Positions 42,529 through 52,437 of a stretch of 64,000 nt of DNA are shown in pieces. A model generated the notes under the pieces. The model had not been told where the DNA came from. It searched no databases and saw nothing but the letters and a program-made list of their open reading frames with translations. The position numbers and the translations under genes are program-made. Numbering within the stretch: position 1 is the first letter of the stretch; each line of letters starts with the position of its first letter. The stretch is from Candidatus Nitrosotenuis aquarius (GTDB lineage Archaea > Thermoproteota > Nitrososphaeria > Nitrososphaerales > Nitrosopumilaceae): NCBI RefSeq assembly GCF_002787055.1, contig NZ_CP024808.1, forward strand, positions 956,328 to 1,020,327, given 5' to 3'.

Positions 42529-42693
42529 ATGGACTCGTGTTCAGTCGGTGGAAGCACAGACAGGATTTGCTGGTTTTGCAAAAAAGGAAGGCACTCTGAA
42601 TGCATGAAAGAAATGGCAGTGGATGCCAGATCAGAAGGCCCGCACGACTGTACATTTGACACCAAGATGGTTCCCTGCCAATGCCAGCACTAG
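42529..42693 (+). CDS. Small Cys-rich protein
   Basis: A 54-residue protein with seven Cys (MDSCSVGG, RICWFCKKGRHSECM, HDCTF, VPCQCQH), plausible for one or two zinc sites. A TATA-like TTTTTACATATTATATC lies about 20-25 bp upstream, so the ATG at 42529 would be leaderless. It overlaps the downstream methyltransferase by 13 bp, suggesting cotranscription. No family recognised. Confidence 0.6.
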   Translation: MDSCSVGGSTDRICWFCKKGRHSECMKEMAVDARSEGPHDCTFDTKMVPCQCQH

Positions 42694-43238
42694 AATATTG
42701 GGATGATTACGCAAAGAATCATCTTGGCAACTTTAACTATGAGATGGCAAAATTCATCCCCGATTTGGCAATCTCACTGCGGGCACAAAGCATTCTAGAA
42801 GTAGGATGTAGCGCGGGAAATGACCTAAAGTTATTTCCAGACGAGTCAAACGTTAACGGAATCGATATTTCTGAGCTGGCCATTACGCAGGCAAATGAAA
42901 ATCTGCCAAAGTTTAACTTTCAGACTGCAAACATTTGTACAATTCCATTTGAGGACAATTCCATTGATTTGGTATTTACAAGAAACGTAATGAATTACCT
43001 TGACTCTCAAGATATCAAAAAGGCAGTAGCCGAGTTGTTTCGCGTATCAAAAAAATACATTTTCAACATAGAGTTGTTTTCTGAAAATGAGGAAAAGATC
43101 AGCGACAGTCCAGTCACATATGGGCGAAACATGAAAAAACATTGGATGGATTATAAGGTGAAAGTAATCAGCAACGTAGACATGCATGAGGAGATCGAGC
43201 CTAAAAAGTCCAGATTTACGTTACTAAGAAAGCTTTGA
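42681..43238 (+). CDS. SAM-dependent methyltransferase
   Basis: A 185-residue class I methyltransferase: SILEVGCSAGNDLKLF (SAM loop), VNGIDISELAITQANENLP, and DLVFTRNVMNYLDSQD. It is similar in style to small methyltransferases of sugar or surface biosynthesis, but substrate is unknown. It starts inside the Cys-rich ORF (13-bp overlap). Confidence 0.82.
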   Translation: MPALEYWDDYAKNHLGNFNYEMAKFIPDLAISLRAQSILEVGCSAGNDLKLFPDESNVNGIDISELAITQANENLPKFNFQTANICTIPFEDNSIDLVFTRNVMNYLDSQDIKKAVAELFRVSKKYIFNIELFSENEEKISDSPVTYGRNMKKHWMDYKVKVISNVDMHEEIEPKKSRFTLLRKL

Positions 43239-43535
43239 TTATTTTATTTTGGACTCTATTGCAGTTATGTATTTTGATAAAAATTCGTGAAACATCTCTA
43301 TTTTGGACTGGTCCATGGCTTGGGCGCCAGAGAACTTGGTCATTTCCTGCTTTGCTTTCAAATGTTGTGACAAAATCTCTTGCAGTTCCGACTTGGATTT
43401 AGTATCAAGATTTTGTATCAGGGTGTTTGTTTCTTTTTCCAGCTTTTCCTGTAGTTTTTGGTCAGCTTGCGGCATCTCACCCAAAATGTCCTGTATGGTA
43501 TAGTTCTCAAAGACGCGAATGTCAAGATTGACCAT
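43239..43535 (-). CDS. Hypothetical small helical protein
   Basis: A 98-residue, highly charged helical protein with NVxD-type start MVNLDIRVFENYTIQDI and KLQEKLEKETNTLIQNLD, a likely coiled coil. No Cys or signal peptide. It is the last chromosomal gene before the integrated element; its stop abuts the methyltransferase stop. Confidence 0.55.
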   Translation of the reverse strand: MVNLDIRVFENYTIQDILGEMPQADQKLQEKLEKETNTLIQNLDTKSKSELQEILSQHLKAKQEMTKFSGAQAMDQSKIEMFHEFLSKYITAIESKIK

Positions 43536-43588
43536 TAAAAAGACACTCTAGCCGATTTAATAAAAAACTATTTTTGAATTTCAGGTAT

Positions 43589-43605
43589 AGTAGCGGGTCT
43601 GGTGG
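43589..43605 (+). repeat. Left 17-bp direct repeat of the integrated element
   Basis: AGTAGCGGGTCTGGTGG, identical at 59904-59920 next to the integrase gene. The G+C-rich core contrasts with AT-rich flanks. It does not lie in a recognisable tRNA. Confidence 0.7.
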
Positions 43606-43704
43606 TTAGTCCGTATCCCAATACCACGCAGTATGCGCGGTTCATGCCTCGGTATGGGTATGATGTTCTGATGATTATACTTTTCTATTTTCTGTTATAA
43701 TGAT

Positions 43705-44106
43705 TTACAATGTAAAAATTTTGTCGATTACTGCGCAGATTAGATCTAGTTGTTTAGGTTCCCCATTATTTGGTAGAAAATCATAATATCCTTCATTTTT
43801 GTAATTCCGTTTCATACTTTTTAGATCGGTTTCTTCGCCAGTGCATCCAATAAGATGAATTTTATGATCAGTGCCGGCAAATGCGCGTTTCACATCTTGT
43901 GCAATATGTGCATAATGTGTTTCACCATTTAGATCATCATCTACAATAATTATTCGTGGCTTCTTCTCTTGTAAGAACTTGATGAATGTGTCAGAGTCAT
44001 ATTCATTCAAAAATTCTATTTCATATTTCCTCGATTTAAAATAATTATCAAGAGCTAATGTTATAGCTTGGTCATCATCAATGTAGATAATAAGACTTTG
44101 ACTCAT
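43705..44106 (-). CDS. Receiver-domain (REC-like) protein
   Basis: A 133-residue stand-alone response-regulator receiver: acidic pocket IYIDDDQAI, phospho-acceptor Asp in IIIVDDDLNGE, and Thr in LIGCTGEET. The usual C-terminal Lys of a KP motif is replaced (LPNNGEP), so signalling may be atypical. No output domain. Its 3-prime neighbour in the operon is the large GHKL kinase at 44103, overlapping by 4 bp; the two should work as a pair. Confidence 0.75.
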   Translation of the reverse strand: MSQSLIIYIDDDQAITLALDNYFKSRKYEIEFLNEYDSDTFIKFLQEKKPRIIIVDDDLNGETHYAHIAQDVKRAFAGTDHKIHLIGCTGEETDLKSMKRNYKNEGYYDFLPNNGEPKQLDLICAVIDKIFTL

Positions 44107-46472
44107 CTCAATATCTCAGATTTAGGAAATACAATCTTAAAGGTTGCTCCAGTAGCAAGTTCAGATTTTTCAATTGAAATATCACCTTTATAATCTCGAA
44201 TTATTTCTTTGATTATTGGTAATCCTAACCCACTACCGCTTTTTACAGATTGATGAGATGCGGCTCTAGTCCAGAACAAGTCAAACACAAGACCTCTGTC
44301 GATGGTTGGAATGCCAATACCGTTATCACTTACAAACATTGTAATGTCGGTTTTTGTTGTGTAAGTTGAAATTCTTATAATTCCTTTTTTACCCAGTTCT
44401 CGTCTTTCGGATACCAGAATTTTTAATGACTTGATTGAGTTTGAAATCAGATTAAGCAGAATGGATTGAATATCTGCTTTGTACATGTACAATTTTGGTA
44501 ATTGTGAAGGCACTTTATTTTCTAGTTCTATGTTCCATCTACTGAATATTCCAGATAATGATTGTTTTATTTCCTCTATTTCATTGTGTAAGTTAATTTC
44601 TTTCTTCATACGAAATTCTTTTTTGCGACTAGATAGATCAGAGGTAAAACCGCTAACCAAAGTCATAAAGCTTGAAAGATTTTCTACTGATGGTGCTATA
44701 ATATCAAGACTTTGTTTTAATTTTTCTTGATCAATTGTTGTACCATCTATTGTTCGTTTTAGTACTCCGGTATGCAAGAGAATTTTCTTTAGATAGTCTT
44801 TAACTTCGTGAGATACAGCACCAGTGGTTATTCCTAATGATGCTAAGTTCCTATATGCTCCCAGTTCATCCATCAATGAGGTTTTAGTTGCGTATTCTGT
44901 TCTTTCTTCACCTACTAATTTTTCTTGAATTTCATTTAGTGATCCCAGTAACTTTTCTTTTGTGCTCTTGGTCATACTAGAATCCTCTTCAACAAATTTT
45001 GTGAGTTTGACTACTAATGAGGGGGTTTTTTTCCGAGTTTCTTTTTTGATTATTTCTTGACGTCGTTTTTCCGAGAAAACATAGTATCTGCGCATAGACT
45101 CTGTGACAAAATCTTTGAGATCATTGAATGCCTCATTTTCAATAATTTTTTCTCTTGTGGTAGTATCCAGAACATTAGAGTTTTTGTCTCTAGAGATCTC
45201 TACCCAACCAATGATATTTTTTGGTGGTAGTTTTCCAGCTGCTGCACGTGCACTAGAACCAGTTCCTAGCCAATCATTGTTTAGATCACCATACGGTCTT
45301 ACACGAAATCCATCTCTGTAGATCTTGATTCCTGACGCATATTCAACATCTTGTTGTATTTGTTCCACTCTTGTTTTACCATACCAATCAGACCATCCCA
45401 AATCTCTGCCAGACGGATCAAAGGGATAGCCGTAAAATGTTAACTTTACTGGGCCGCATTTTGCAATTGCTGCTTCTCCTAATCTAGTACCATCAACATC
45501 ATATCGCACAAATGGAAATACATCAAGTAACTCATTGTATTCTTTTTTACGCTTGTTTGGAATGATTTGCTCATCTTTATACCAAAATGAGGTGAATCTT
45601 ATCATAGAATCTTCTGAGAGTATGGATTCAAACTTGTATGGTGCTATTTTGAATAGACTGCTTTCTACTTCAATATTTAGCTCTTTTCCGTTCATCTGAT
45701 AAACGACTTTTACTTCAAAGTTAGAGCTAGCGTGTGATTTTGGTAGGATTAACATTGATAGTTGATTTAAAAAATTCTTAATTTTTTTCTCAGTCCACGC
45801 TTCTCGCAAATCTTCCAACAATATTGTTAACCCATGATCAGATGGATCTTTTTTCATGTACGTTATTGGAATTTTGACATCGGTAAGATTTTTTGCTCTC
45901 TCAAATTCACTCCAATCACACGTGAACATGATTGTTTGATTATAGTTACGTGGTCTAGATCGTAGAGTTACTTTGTTAGATAGTTTCTCTACGGCAAATC
46001 TTCCTACCCCCTTTTCACCTACTACTCGTCTTCCTTTTGATGTGAGTATCTCGTGTTGTTCCTTGCTTACACCTATTTTCATCCATTTGTTTTGTATTTG
46101 ATCTATTGTCATGCCATTACCATTATCAGTGATCAAAATCTTTGTTTTTTTCATTAATTCATTGACGATGTGTTCTTGTTCGAGATATTTAGGATCGTTT
46201 TGAATTAGTCGTTCTATTTCATCTAATGAAAGACTGGTCTTGGAGGCTCTAAGTGCGGATAAGATTTCACTGTAAATTTTTTCTAGTTTTTTGTATTCTT
46301 TTTGAAAGGAATCAATATTTTCAAATTTTACAATTACCTTTGTTGCATCTGCATCATAGGAATTTTTTACTAATTCAAATAATGCTGCTTCATCAGTAGA
46401 TACTGATTCTCTACCAAGTAATTTTGTTAATCTTCCAGATACAGAATACTTTAAGGAATCGGGCTTGTTCAT
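44103..46472 (-). CDS. Dual GHKL-ATPase/histidine kinase fusion
   Basis: A 789-residue protein with two ATP-binding folds. Residues 1-230 are an Hsp90/MutL/MORC-type HATPase (ELVKNSYDADA, ITDNGNGMTI, GEKGVGRFAVEKLS). Residues about 300-460 include GWVEISRDKNSNVLDTTTRE, seen in related defence ATPases. Residues 540-560 contain an H-box (LASLGITTGAVSHEVKDYL, His about 555), and 670-789 a classical HATPase (ISNSIKS, DNGIGIP, GSGLGLPI). No transmembrane segment. Paired by a 4-bp overlap with a receiver protein, it may be a cytoplasmic sensor kinase in a defence system. Not assigned to a named family. Confidence 0.78.
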   Translation of the reverse strand: MNKPDSLKYSVSGRLTKLLGRESVSTDEAALFELVKNSYDADATKVIVKFENIDSFQKEYKKLEKIYSEILSALRASKTSLSLDEIERLIQNDPKYLEQEHIVNELMKKTKILITDNGNGMTIDQIQNKWMKIGVSKEQHEILTSKGRRVVGEKGVGRFAVEKLSNKVTLRSRPRNYNQTIMFTCDWSEFERAKNLTDVKIPITYMKKDPSDHGLTILLEDLREAWTEKKIKNFLNQLSMLILPKSHASSNFEVKVVYQMNGKELNIEVESSLFKIAPYKFESILSEDSMIRFTSFWYKDEQIIPNKRKKEYNELLDVFPFVRYDVDGTRLGEAAIAKCGPVKLTFYGYPFDPSGRDLGWSDWYGKTRVEQIQQDVEYASGIKIYRDGFRVRPYGDLNNDWLGTGSSARAAAGKLPPKNIIGWVEISRDKNSNVLDTTTREKIIENEAFNDLKDFVTESMRRYYVFSEKRRQEIIKKETRKKTPSLVVKLTKFVEEDSSMTKSTKEKLLGSLNEIQEKLVGEERTEYATKTSLMDELGAYRNLASLGITTGAVSHEVKDYLKKILLHTGVLKRTIDGTTIDQEKLKQSLDIIAPSVENLSSFMTLVSGFTSDLSSRKKEFRMKKEINLHNEIEEIKQSLSGIFSRWNIELENKVPSQLPKLYMYKADIQSILLNLISNSIKSLKILVSERRELGKKGIIRISTYTTKTDITMFVSDNGIGIPTIDRGLVFDLFWTRAASHQSVKSGSGLGLPIIKEIIRDYKGDISIEKSELATGATFKIVFPKSEILR

Positions 46473-46603
46473 TAAACGCTTGTATTATCGAATCTACCAT
46501 TTTAAATTCTCTCTATTCATGTGGAGTTTGTCTAATATTCCCTCGAAAAAGTCTAATCTTTTTATCTAATTATGTTAAAGATCAACCGATAACACCAACA
46601 ATC

Positions 46604-47656
46604 ATGACAAATATTCTCATTCATTCAGATTCGTTATCCGTACTAAAAGATACAAGTTCAAAAAAAGCGAACCTCATTTATCTTGACCCGCCATTTTTTA
46701 CAAATCGCTCATTTGAATCAGACAGCTATGATGGAAAAAGAATTACATTTGATGATGTTTGGAAGAATGGAATTTCCGAGTATCTGAATTTTATGAGAAA
46801 TGTGTTACAAGAATCTTTGAGAATTTTGCATCCAACTGGTATGCTTTTTCTTCACTGTGATTGGCATGCGAGTCATTATCTCAAAGTTGAGTTGGATAAA
46901 ATATTTGGATACCACAACTTTGTAAACGAGATAATTTGGAAAAGGCATAACTCACAGAACAACTCTAAGCAAGGTGCAAAAATTTTTGGACGAATGCATG
47001 ATACAATTTTAGTTTATTCAAAGACTAAGGACTACACGTGGAATCAGATCTATGACAATTATTCTGATGAATACAAAAAAAGAGCATACAGAAACGTAGA
47101 TGGAAAAACGGGGGAACGCTATGCATTAGGTGATTTGTCTGGCCCTGGTGGTGCATCCAAAGGCAATCCCAGATACGAATTCCTAGGATTCACCAAGTAC
47201 TGGCGATACAGTAAGCAGAAGATGCTACGTCTTTACAAAGAAGGAAAAATAGTACAAACCAGACCCAACACAGTTCCAAAGCTAAAACGATATTTGAAAG
47301 ACATGAAAGGCATACCACTGAGTGACATTTGGTCAGACATCAATAATCATCAAATAAAAAATCGTAAATCCATTTTGTATCCAACTCAGAAACCAATTGA
47401 ACTACTAGATCGCATAATTAGATGCTCTACTAAAAAAGGCGACTTGGTGTTAGATCCATTTTGCGGTAGTGGAACAACTCTGATTTCTGCGCACAAATTA
47501 CAGAGAAATTGGGTTGGAATTGACAAGAATCATGTTGCAATTGATATTGTAAAAAGGCGATTACAAGAGAGTGGAGTTCTTGAATCAGAATACAAATTAC
47601 TTGAAGAACCATTAAAGATCAATGGCACAAAACGAAGAAAATTCATCGATAATTAG
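46604..47656 (+). CDS. DNA adenine/cytosine-N4 methyltransferase (orphan, DPPF type)
   Basis: A 350-residue SAM-dependent DNA methyltransferase. Catalytic motif LIYLDPPFFTN near residue 28 precedes the target-recognition region and the C-terminal SAM motif VLDPFCGSGTTLISAHKL, the beta-class order. Start MTNILIHSDSLSVLKD at 46604; the upstream frame is non-coding. It is divergent from the kinase gene and near no cognate nuclease of its own. Confidence 0.85.
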   Translation: MTNILIHSDSLSVLKDTSSKKANLIYLDPPFFTNRSFESDSYDGKRITFDDVWKNGISEYLNFMRNVLQESLRILHPTGMLFLHCDWHASHYLKVELDKIFGYHNFVNEIIWKRHNSQNNSKQGAKIFGRMHDTILVYSKTKDYTWNQIYDNYSDEYKKRAYRNVDGKTGERYALGDLSGPGGASKGNPRYEFLGFTKYWRYSKQKMLRLYKEGKIVQTRPNTVPKLKRYLKDMKGIPLSDIWSDINNHQIKNRKSILYPTQKPIELLDRIIRCSTKKGDLVLDPFCGSGTTLISAHKLQRNWVGIDKNHVAIDIVKRRLQESGVLESEYKLLEEPLKINGTKRRKFIDN

Positions 47657-47686
47657 TGCTAAACCAAAAAATGATTGGGTATGAAA

Positions 47687-48223
47687 TCATATGATTACTT
47701 TGCCATTCAAATCCAACCATTTCCTTCTTTGTTCATAGTCTGGCATGAATCTATGAACCAGATTCCAGAACTGATGTGAGTGTTCCTTTATTTTGATATG
47801 GCATAGTTCATGCAATACGACATAGTCAATTACTGGTTTTGGTGCTTTTAGCAAGTCCACACTTAGATTGATGGCATTATCTTTTGTAGTACTGCCCCAC
47901 CGCCCCCTTAGTTTTTTGAATACTATCTTTTGTGGTGTGACTTGCAATTTGCCAGAATAATGTCGTATACGCCCTCGAATGAATGACTTTGAATATTTTT
48001 TTATTGATACTTTGTTAGGTTGCTTTGCAAATTCTAGTTGTTTTTTGTATATCCATTGCTTTTTGCACTCGATGGTCTTTTTGATTTCGGAATTGGTCTT
48101 TTTAGCTGGTACTCTGAACACCACACCGCCCTTATCAACTTGAATCTCTGATGTCTTTCTCCTATTGCTTTTGATTACGTGATACTGGATTACGCTGTTG
48201 CCGTACCTTATTTTGCCGATCAT
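47687..48223 (-). CDS. YgjP-like M48-type metallopeptidase
   Basis: A 178-residue protein with the zinc motif HELCHIKIKEHSHQFW (HExxH and a third His) and the WGSTTKDNAI segment of the YgjP/SprT-like family. These often travel with type I restriction genes, here as last gene of hsdM-hsdS-hsdR (4-bp overlap with hsdR). Function in restriction is uncertain. Confidence 0.85.
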   Translation of the reverse strand: MIGKIRYGNSVIQYHVIKSNRRKTSEIQVDKGGVVFRVPAKKTNSEIKKTIECKKQWIYKKQLEFAKQPNKVSIKKYSKSFIRGRIRHYSGKLQVTPQKIVFKKLRGRWGSTTKDNAINLSVDLLKAPKPVIDYVVLHELCHIKIKEHSHQFWNLVHRFMPDYEQRRKWLDLNGKVII

Positions 48224-51201
48224 ATTCGATGCTTTGCTATCTCTATTATTTTTGCAGCAAATCCGTCAAGTTTGTCTTCTGGAAATCCAATGTTGCCCAG
48301 CTCATCATAAATTATTTCCATTATCTTTTTCTCGCTGCTGGTTTTGTGTTTCCACCCCACAATCTGGGTTTCTTGGTATAATTTTGCAAAGATTGCCTTG
48401 GTAGCATCAATTGACTTGTCTCTGTTGTCCAGTATTTCTTGCAGCTCGCTGTATAATGCAAACTCGAATGGGTGTGCCTCATAATCACCAAAGACCATTT
48501 TGCGCTCCTTTTCCTCATGGACTGCCGACTCGTAGATCTCCTTGTATTTGCCAAAATAGTCAGCGTCTTCTTTGCGTCTGGATTTTTCCTCTTCAATTAT
48601 TCTTTGTAGGCGCTCCCATAATTTTTCATAGTATGCGGGATTGTTGCCCTTTAGTTCTTGAATGACTTGAATTGCCTTGTTTTTGACAAGTGCGGTTCTT
48701 GCACGATTTGACTTGAATTTGTCAACAAAGGCTAGGAAATTCTCGTATGTAATTTCCATTGGGTTGATTAGTTCTTTGACGTTAAGTGATCTGATATGAT
48801 CATCAATTAGTTGCTGTATCTTTTTGGCATACGGCTTGGTGCTGGGCTTTACTCCCTCATAGTATGTGCGTATGGTTTGCCTTGCCATGCTCAAAAACTT
48901 GAAGTCATCAATGTACGGGTCTGACTCTTTTGATGGCATTACCGCATCCAGTGCTTTTGAGAATGCCTTGAAATCATATTCGAATTGGTCTCGTATGTCG
49001 ATTGGCTCAAACTTTACAATGATTTCATCCTTGGAGTTTTTGTCAACGCCCCTAAAATGCGACATTACTTGCAAGTGCCTTAGTCTTAGCTCTTGCAGTT
49101 CCAGATCAATTGGTTCCAGTGCACCTTGAATGTCCTGCTCTTCGAATATTTCCAGTGCCTTTTGCAGATCTTTTGTTATTCCGCAATAGTCCACAATCAG
49201 ACCATAGGTCTTTGCCTCATCATATGGTCTGTTTACTCGAGCAATTGCTTGAAGCAAATTGTGTTCTTTTAGTGATTGATCCAAATACAACACTTGGACA
49301 ATTGGTGCATCATAGCCAACCAACAACATGTCCACCACGATGAGAATCTTTGTTGGATCTTTGGGATCCTTGAATTTTTCTGCTTCTTGTTCTCGTTGCT
49401 CATTTGTTAGATAATACTGATCCCATAATTTGTCGTCTTTGCCCTTTTCACCCAAGTGTGAGGTCATTATGATTTTACATGATACATTGAGTTTGTCCAA
49501 TTCTTGTTTGTATAGGACTGCCGCCTCCCGTGATGGGGCAACTAGCATTGCCTTGTAGCCATTTGGTTCTATGCGTTGGGAATAGTGATTGACCAAGTCC
49601 CATGCAATCTTTTTGATTCGTGATGGCGCCTCGGCAATTTTGCCCTTGGTGACGTATTGCTTTTTGAGCTTGTCCTTCATTTCTTGGTCAAGGTCGGAAA
49701 ACACTCGCTCAAAGACTTGCTCTATTGTCTCCCCGCCCTCGACAAACAATTCTGGTAGCCTTCCCTCGTATCGGATTTGCAGTGTTGCGCCATCTGCCTT
49801 TGATTCCTCAAAGCCATACTTGTCTAGGAGTTGCCCGAATACTTTGTAGTTGTTTCTGTCCTTTTTGTCAATTGGTGTTCCAGTAAATGCAAAAAACACT
49901 GCATTTGGCATTGCCGCCCGCATTGATTCGGCAGTGATTTTGAATTGGGTTCTGTGTGCCTCATCAACTAGGACAATTGCCTTTTGGTCTGTATGGATTG
50001 GTGCATCCGTTGCAAATTTTTGGATTGTAGTCATTATGGTTTTGCCCTTTGGGTTTGCTAGCAATTCAGATAGGTGTTTTGCAGAATCTGCTTTTACTGG
50101 TGCTGGATAGCCACAACTCTCAAAGGTGTCATGGATTTGCTTGTCGAGTTGCTTTCTGTCTGTGACTATGATGATAGGTGGATTGTTTAGTTTGTTTACT
50201 AGTTGGGTTGCGAACCAGAGCATCGTATAGGATTTACCAGATCCTTGTGTATGCCAGATCACCCCGCCCTTGTCTGCTATGTCATCACTTGTTTGTAATC
50301 GGGCAATAGACTTGGTTACTGCTCGGTATTGCTGGTGTTTTGCAATTTTTTTGATCTTTTTGTTGTTTATCACATCATAAATGACATAATTTTCCAGTAG
50401 GTCTAGCAGATGTTTTTTTGAAAACATGCCAGCAATGAGGATCTCTTGCTCTCGGAGTGTTCGGTTGCAAATTCGCTCTAGTTCATTATCTTCAAACGGA
50501 TAGGCTTTGCCCCATCTTGCATAATAATTCACATCAGAGAGTATGGTTCCATGTCTGGCTAGTGTTCCACATGTTGCCACTAAACAATGATTGTAAAAGA
50601 ATAATCTTTCATATCCCAGTCCACGTGTCTGATAATGATCAAAGTTCTTTTCCACGGCTTGCTCTATTGGCTTTGGAATGCTGGGCGACTTGCATTCAAT
50701 TACAACTAGCGGTATCCCGTTTACAAATAACACAATGTCTGGAAATATTGGATTTTTGAGACCCTCCAGTTGGAATTGATTTGTTACTAGGAAATCGTTG
50801 TTGTCTGGGTTTTCAAAGTCAAACAGTTTGACTGTTTTTGGTTCTGCACCATCACCATAGTTTTGGATTACTGTTATTGGTTCCAGTCCTTCCGAATTTG
50901 ATAGCCCAACCAGTTTTGCCCGAATCTTTTCGTTTGTATCAACTGGATCTAGTGTTCTAGGATACGAGTCCTCTCGGATTTGTGCTAGTGCATCTTGGAT
51001 TCCATCCTCGTCAAACTTTGGGTTTAATCGGCGGATTGCTTGTTCTAGTCTGTCATAAAGCAGAACTTGACGATAATCAGATCTGGTTTTGTTTAGTTCT
51101 AGTTGTGATTTGTATTCGTATCCTAGGTTGTGCAGTAATTCCAGTGCTGGAAGTTCGGATTCTTGTGCCTCATCACCATCACCCACTACAAATTTGACCA
51201 T
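48220..51201 (-). CDS. hsdR: Type I restriction enzyme R subunit
   Basis: A 993-residue translocase-nuclease. N-terminal nuclease motif FPDIVLFVNGIPLVVIECKS (PD...ExK), Walker A WHTQGSGKSYTM, DEAH box VLVDEAHRTQ, FFAFTGTPI, and helicase motif VI region LLQAIARVNRPYD. It cuts unmodified DNA after ATP-driven translocation. The 1-bp overlap with hsdS places it in the hsdM-hsdS-hsdR operon. Confidence 0.96.
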   Translation of the reverse strand: MVKFVVGDGDEAQESELPALELLHNLGYEYKSQLELNKTRSDYRQVLLYDRLEQAIRRLNPKFDEDGIQDALAQIREDSYPRTLDPVDTNEKIRAKLVGLSNSEGLEPITVIQNYGDGAEPKTVKLFDFENPDNNDFLVTNQFQLEGLKNPIFPDIVLFVNGIPLVVIECKSPSIPKPIEQAVEKNFDHYQTRGLGYERLFFYNHCLVATCGTLARHGTILSDVNYYARWGKAYPFEDNELERICNRTLREQEILIAGMFSKKHLLDLLENYVIYDVINNKKIKKIAKHQQYRAVTKSIARLQTSDDIADKGGVIWHTQGSGKSYTMLWFATQLVNKLNNPPIIIVTDRKQLDKQIHDTFESCGYPAPVKADSAKHLSELLANPKGKTIMTTIQKFATDAPIHTDQKAIVLVDEAHRTQFKITAESMRAAMPNAVFFAFTGTPIDKKDRNNYKVFGQLLDKYGFEESKADGATLQIRYEGRLPELFVEGGETIEQVFERVFSDLDQEMKDKLKKQYVTKGKIAEAPSRIKKIAWDLVNHYSQRIEPNGYKAMLVAPSREAAVLYKQELDKLNVSCKIIMTSHLGEKGKDDKLWDQYYLTNEQREQEAEKFKDPKDPTKILIVVDMLLVGYDAPIVQVLYLDQSLKEHNLLQAIARVNRPYDEAKTYGLIVDYCGITKDLQKALEIFEEQDIQGALEPIDLELQELRLRHLQVMSHFRGVDKNSKDEIIVKFEPIDIRDQFEYDFKAFSKALDAVMPSKESDPYIDDFKFLSMARQTIRTYYEGVKPSTKPYAKKIQQLIDDHIRSLNVKELINPMEITYENFLAFVDKFKSNRARTALVKNKAIQVIQELKGNNPAYYEKLWERLQRIIEEEKSRRKEDADYFGKYKEIYESAVHEEKERKMVFGDYEAHPFEFALYSELQEILDNRDKSIDATKAIFAKLYQETQIVGWKHKTSSEKKIMEIIYDELGNIGFPEDKLDGFAAKIIEIAKHRI

Positions 51202-52433
51202 TAGACTTTGACCCGCATCTGTCCAGTGAGTAGTTTTTGCATTAATCCTTTTTTAAGATTTTTGAGATGGGATTCAAATTGTAGATTAGCAAGTAATTTC
51301 TTTTCGACTACGGTAATACTTCTTGTTATTCTTTTTTGTTCATCGATTGGAGGTAATGGCATTTTGAGATTTAACCACTCATCTAACAATAAAATGTATT
51401 TTTCTATGTGAACTCCATGTGTGGTAAGAACTATTGTTTTATGGAATAAATCGGTTTGTGAAAAATAATCAAAATAATTTATGTCAAGTTGACGAGTACC
51501 GCTAAATATTGAGTACTCATTTGAAACTACCGCACCATCAAACTGTTTTGGTACAAGTCCGCATGCATTATGAATAATTTGTCTCCTAGAAATAATGAAT
51601 TCGCCTGCATTAATTCTAAATTGATTTTCAGTTAGAATTTGTTTTCCATACACTTCATCTCTTAAGACAATTCCGTCATGTCTTCGCTTAACAGTTATTC
51701 TGACGTATTTTTGAGAGTCCATCAGATCTATAGAATTCTGTTGAACAGAAAGAATTTTTTTAAATGGTTCAACTGTCCATGCTTTAGGAATTTTAACAGT
51801 TAAGAAGGGTTTCCCAAGATTAACTTTCTTAAACTCGGTATGTCCAATTCCTCTAGTCAGTAATTTCTGCATCAAACCTTTCTTGAGTCTTTGAGTTTGT
51901 TCGATAATTTTCTGAGTTTGACTGATCAATGAATCAATATTTGATAATATAGAAGCGATTTTTTGTTGCTCTTTGAGAATAGGGAAAATAATTTTCTTAT
52001 TTTGTAGTACATTTACAACGATTTGGGGTTGCGCAGAACCGGTTATGTCTGCGTAAAATTTAGAGTTTTTTAAGAAATGATAGAAAAAATTTGGTTCTAG
52101 TTCATTTTTTTTCTTTGGTATTAGTGCTATTGAATTGTTACTTACCCAGCTAAACCTATCTGTAAAGTGAGTTGCTCCACAATATTCACCTCTGCAAGAA
52201 ACAAGGACAGTTCTGTCTTCATGCATGTATTGATTAGAATATCCAATCACACCATTTGCACCATAAATTTTGAATTTTCCACTTGCGGTTTGAAAACTAT
52301 CTAGGTATGTGCCTTGTTTTAAATCAAATACGTCTTTGAGTTTTTTTATTTCCCATTCATCTGGAATTTCAATTTCTTTTCCATAATTCCAGTTTACAAG
52401 CTTGTAACCATGTCTTGCTTTTTGCACTTGCAT
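51201..52433 (-). CDS. hsdS: Type I restriction specificity subunit S
   Basis: A 410-residue S subunit with two target-recognition domains, each followed by a conserved helix: ILKEQQKIASILSNIDSLISQTQ and PPIDEQKRITRSITVVEKK. TRD1 begins with IPDEWEIKKLKDVF and TRD2 with IPKAWTVEPFKKIL, giving the usual two half-site recognition. It is the most variable part of the operon. A 4-bp gap separates it from hsdM. Confidence 0.94.
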   Translation of the reverse strand: MQVQKARHGYKLVNWNYGKEIEIPDEWEIKKLKDVFDLKQGTYLDSFQTASGKFKIYGANGVIGYSNQYMHEDRTVLVSCRGEYCGATHFTDRFSWVSNNSIALIPKKKNELEPNFFYHFLKNSKFYADITGSAQPQIVVNVLQNKKIIFPILKEQQKIASILSNIDSLISQTQKIIEQTQRLKKGLMQKLLTRGIGHTEFKKVNLGKPFLTVKIPKAWTVEPFKKILSVQQNSIDLMDSQKYVRITVKRRHDGIVLRDEVYGKQILTENQFRINAGEFIISRRQIIHNACGLVPKQFDGAVVSNEYSIFSGTRQLDINYFDYFSQTDLFHKTIVLTTHGVHIEKYILLLDEWLNLKMPLPPIDEQKRITRSITVVEKKLLANLQFESHLKNLKKGLMQKLLTGQMRVKV

Positions 52434-52437
52434 TATT

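Noticed and set aside
43583-43670. Possible tRNA or structured RNA at the left repeat
   Set aside because: The D-arm-like core GGTCTGGTGGTTAGTCC is suggestive, but no T-arm consensus or acceptor pairing was found on either strand.
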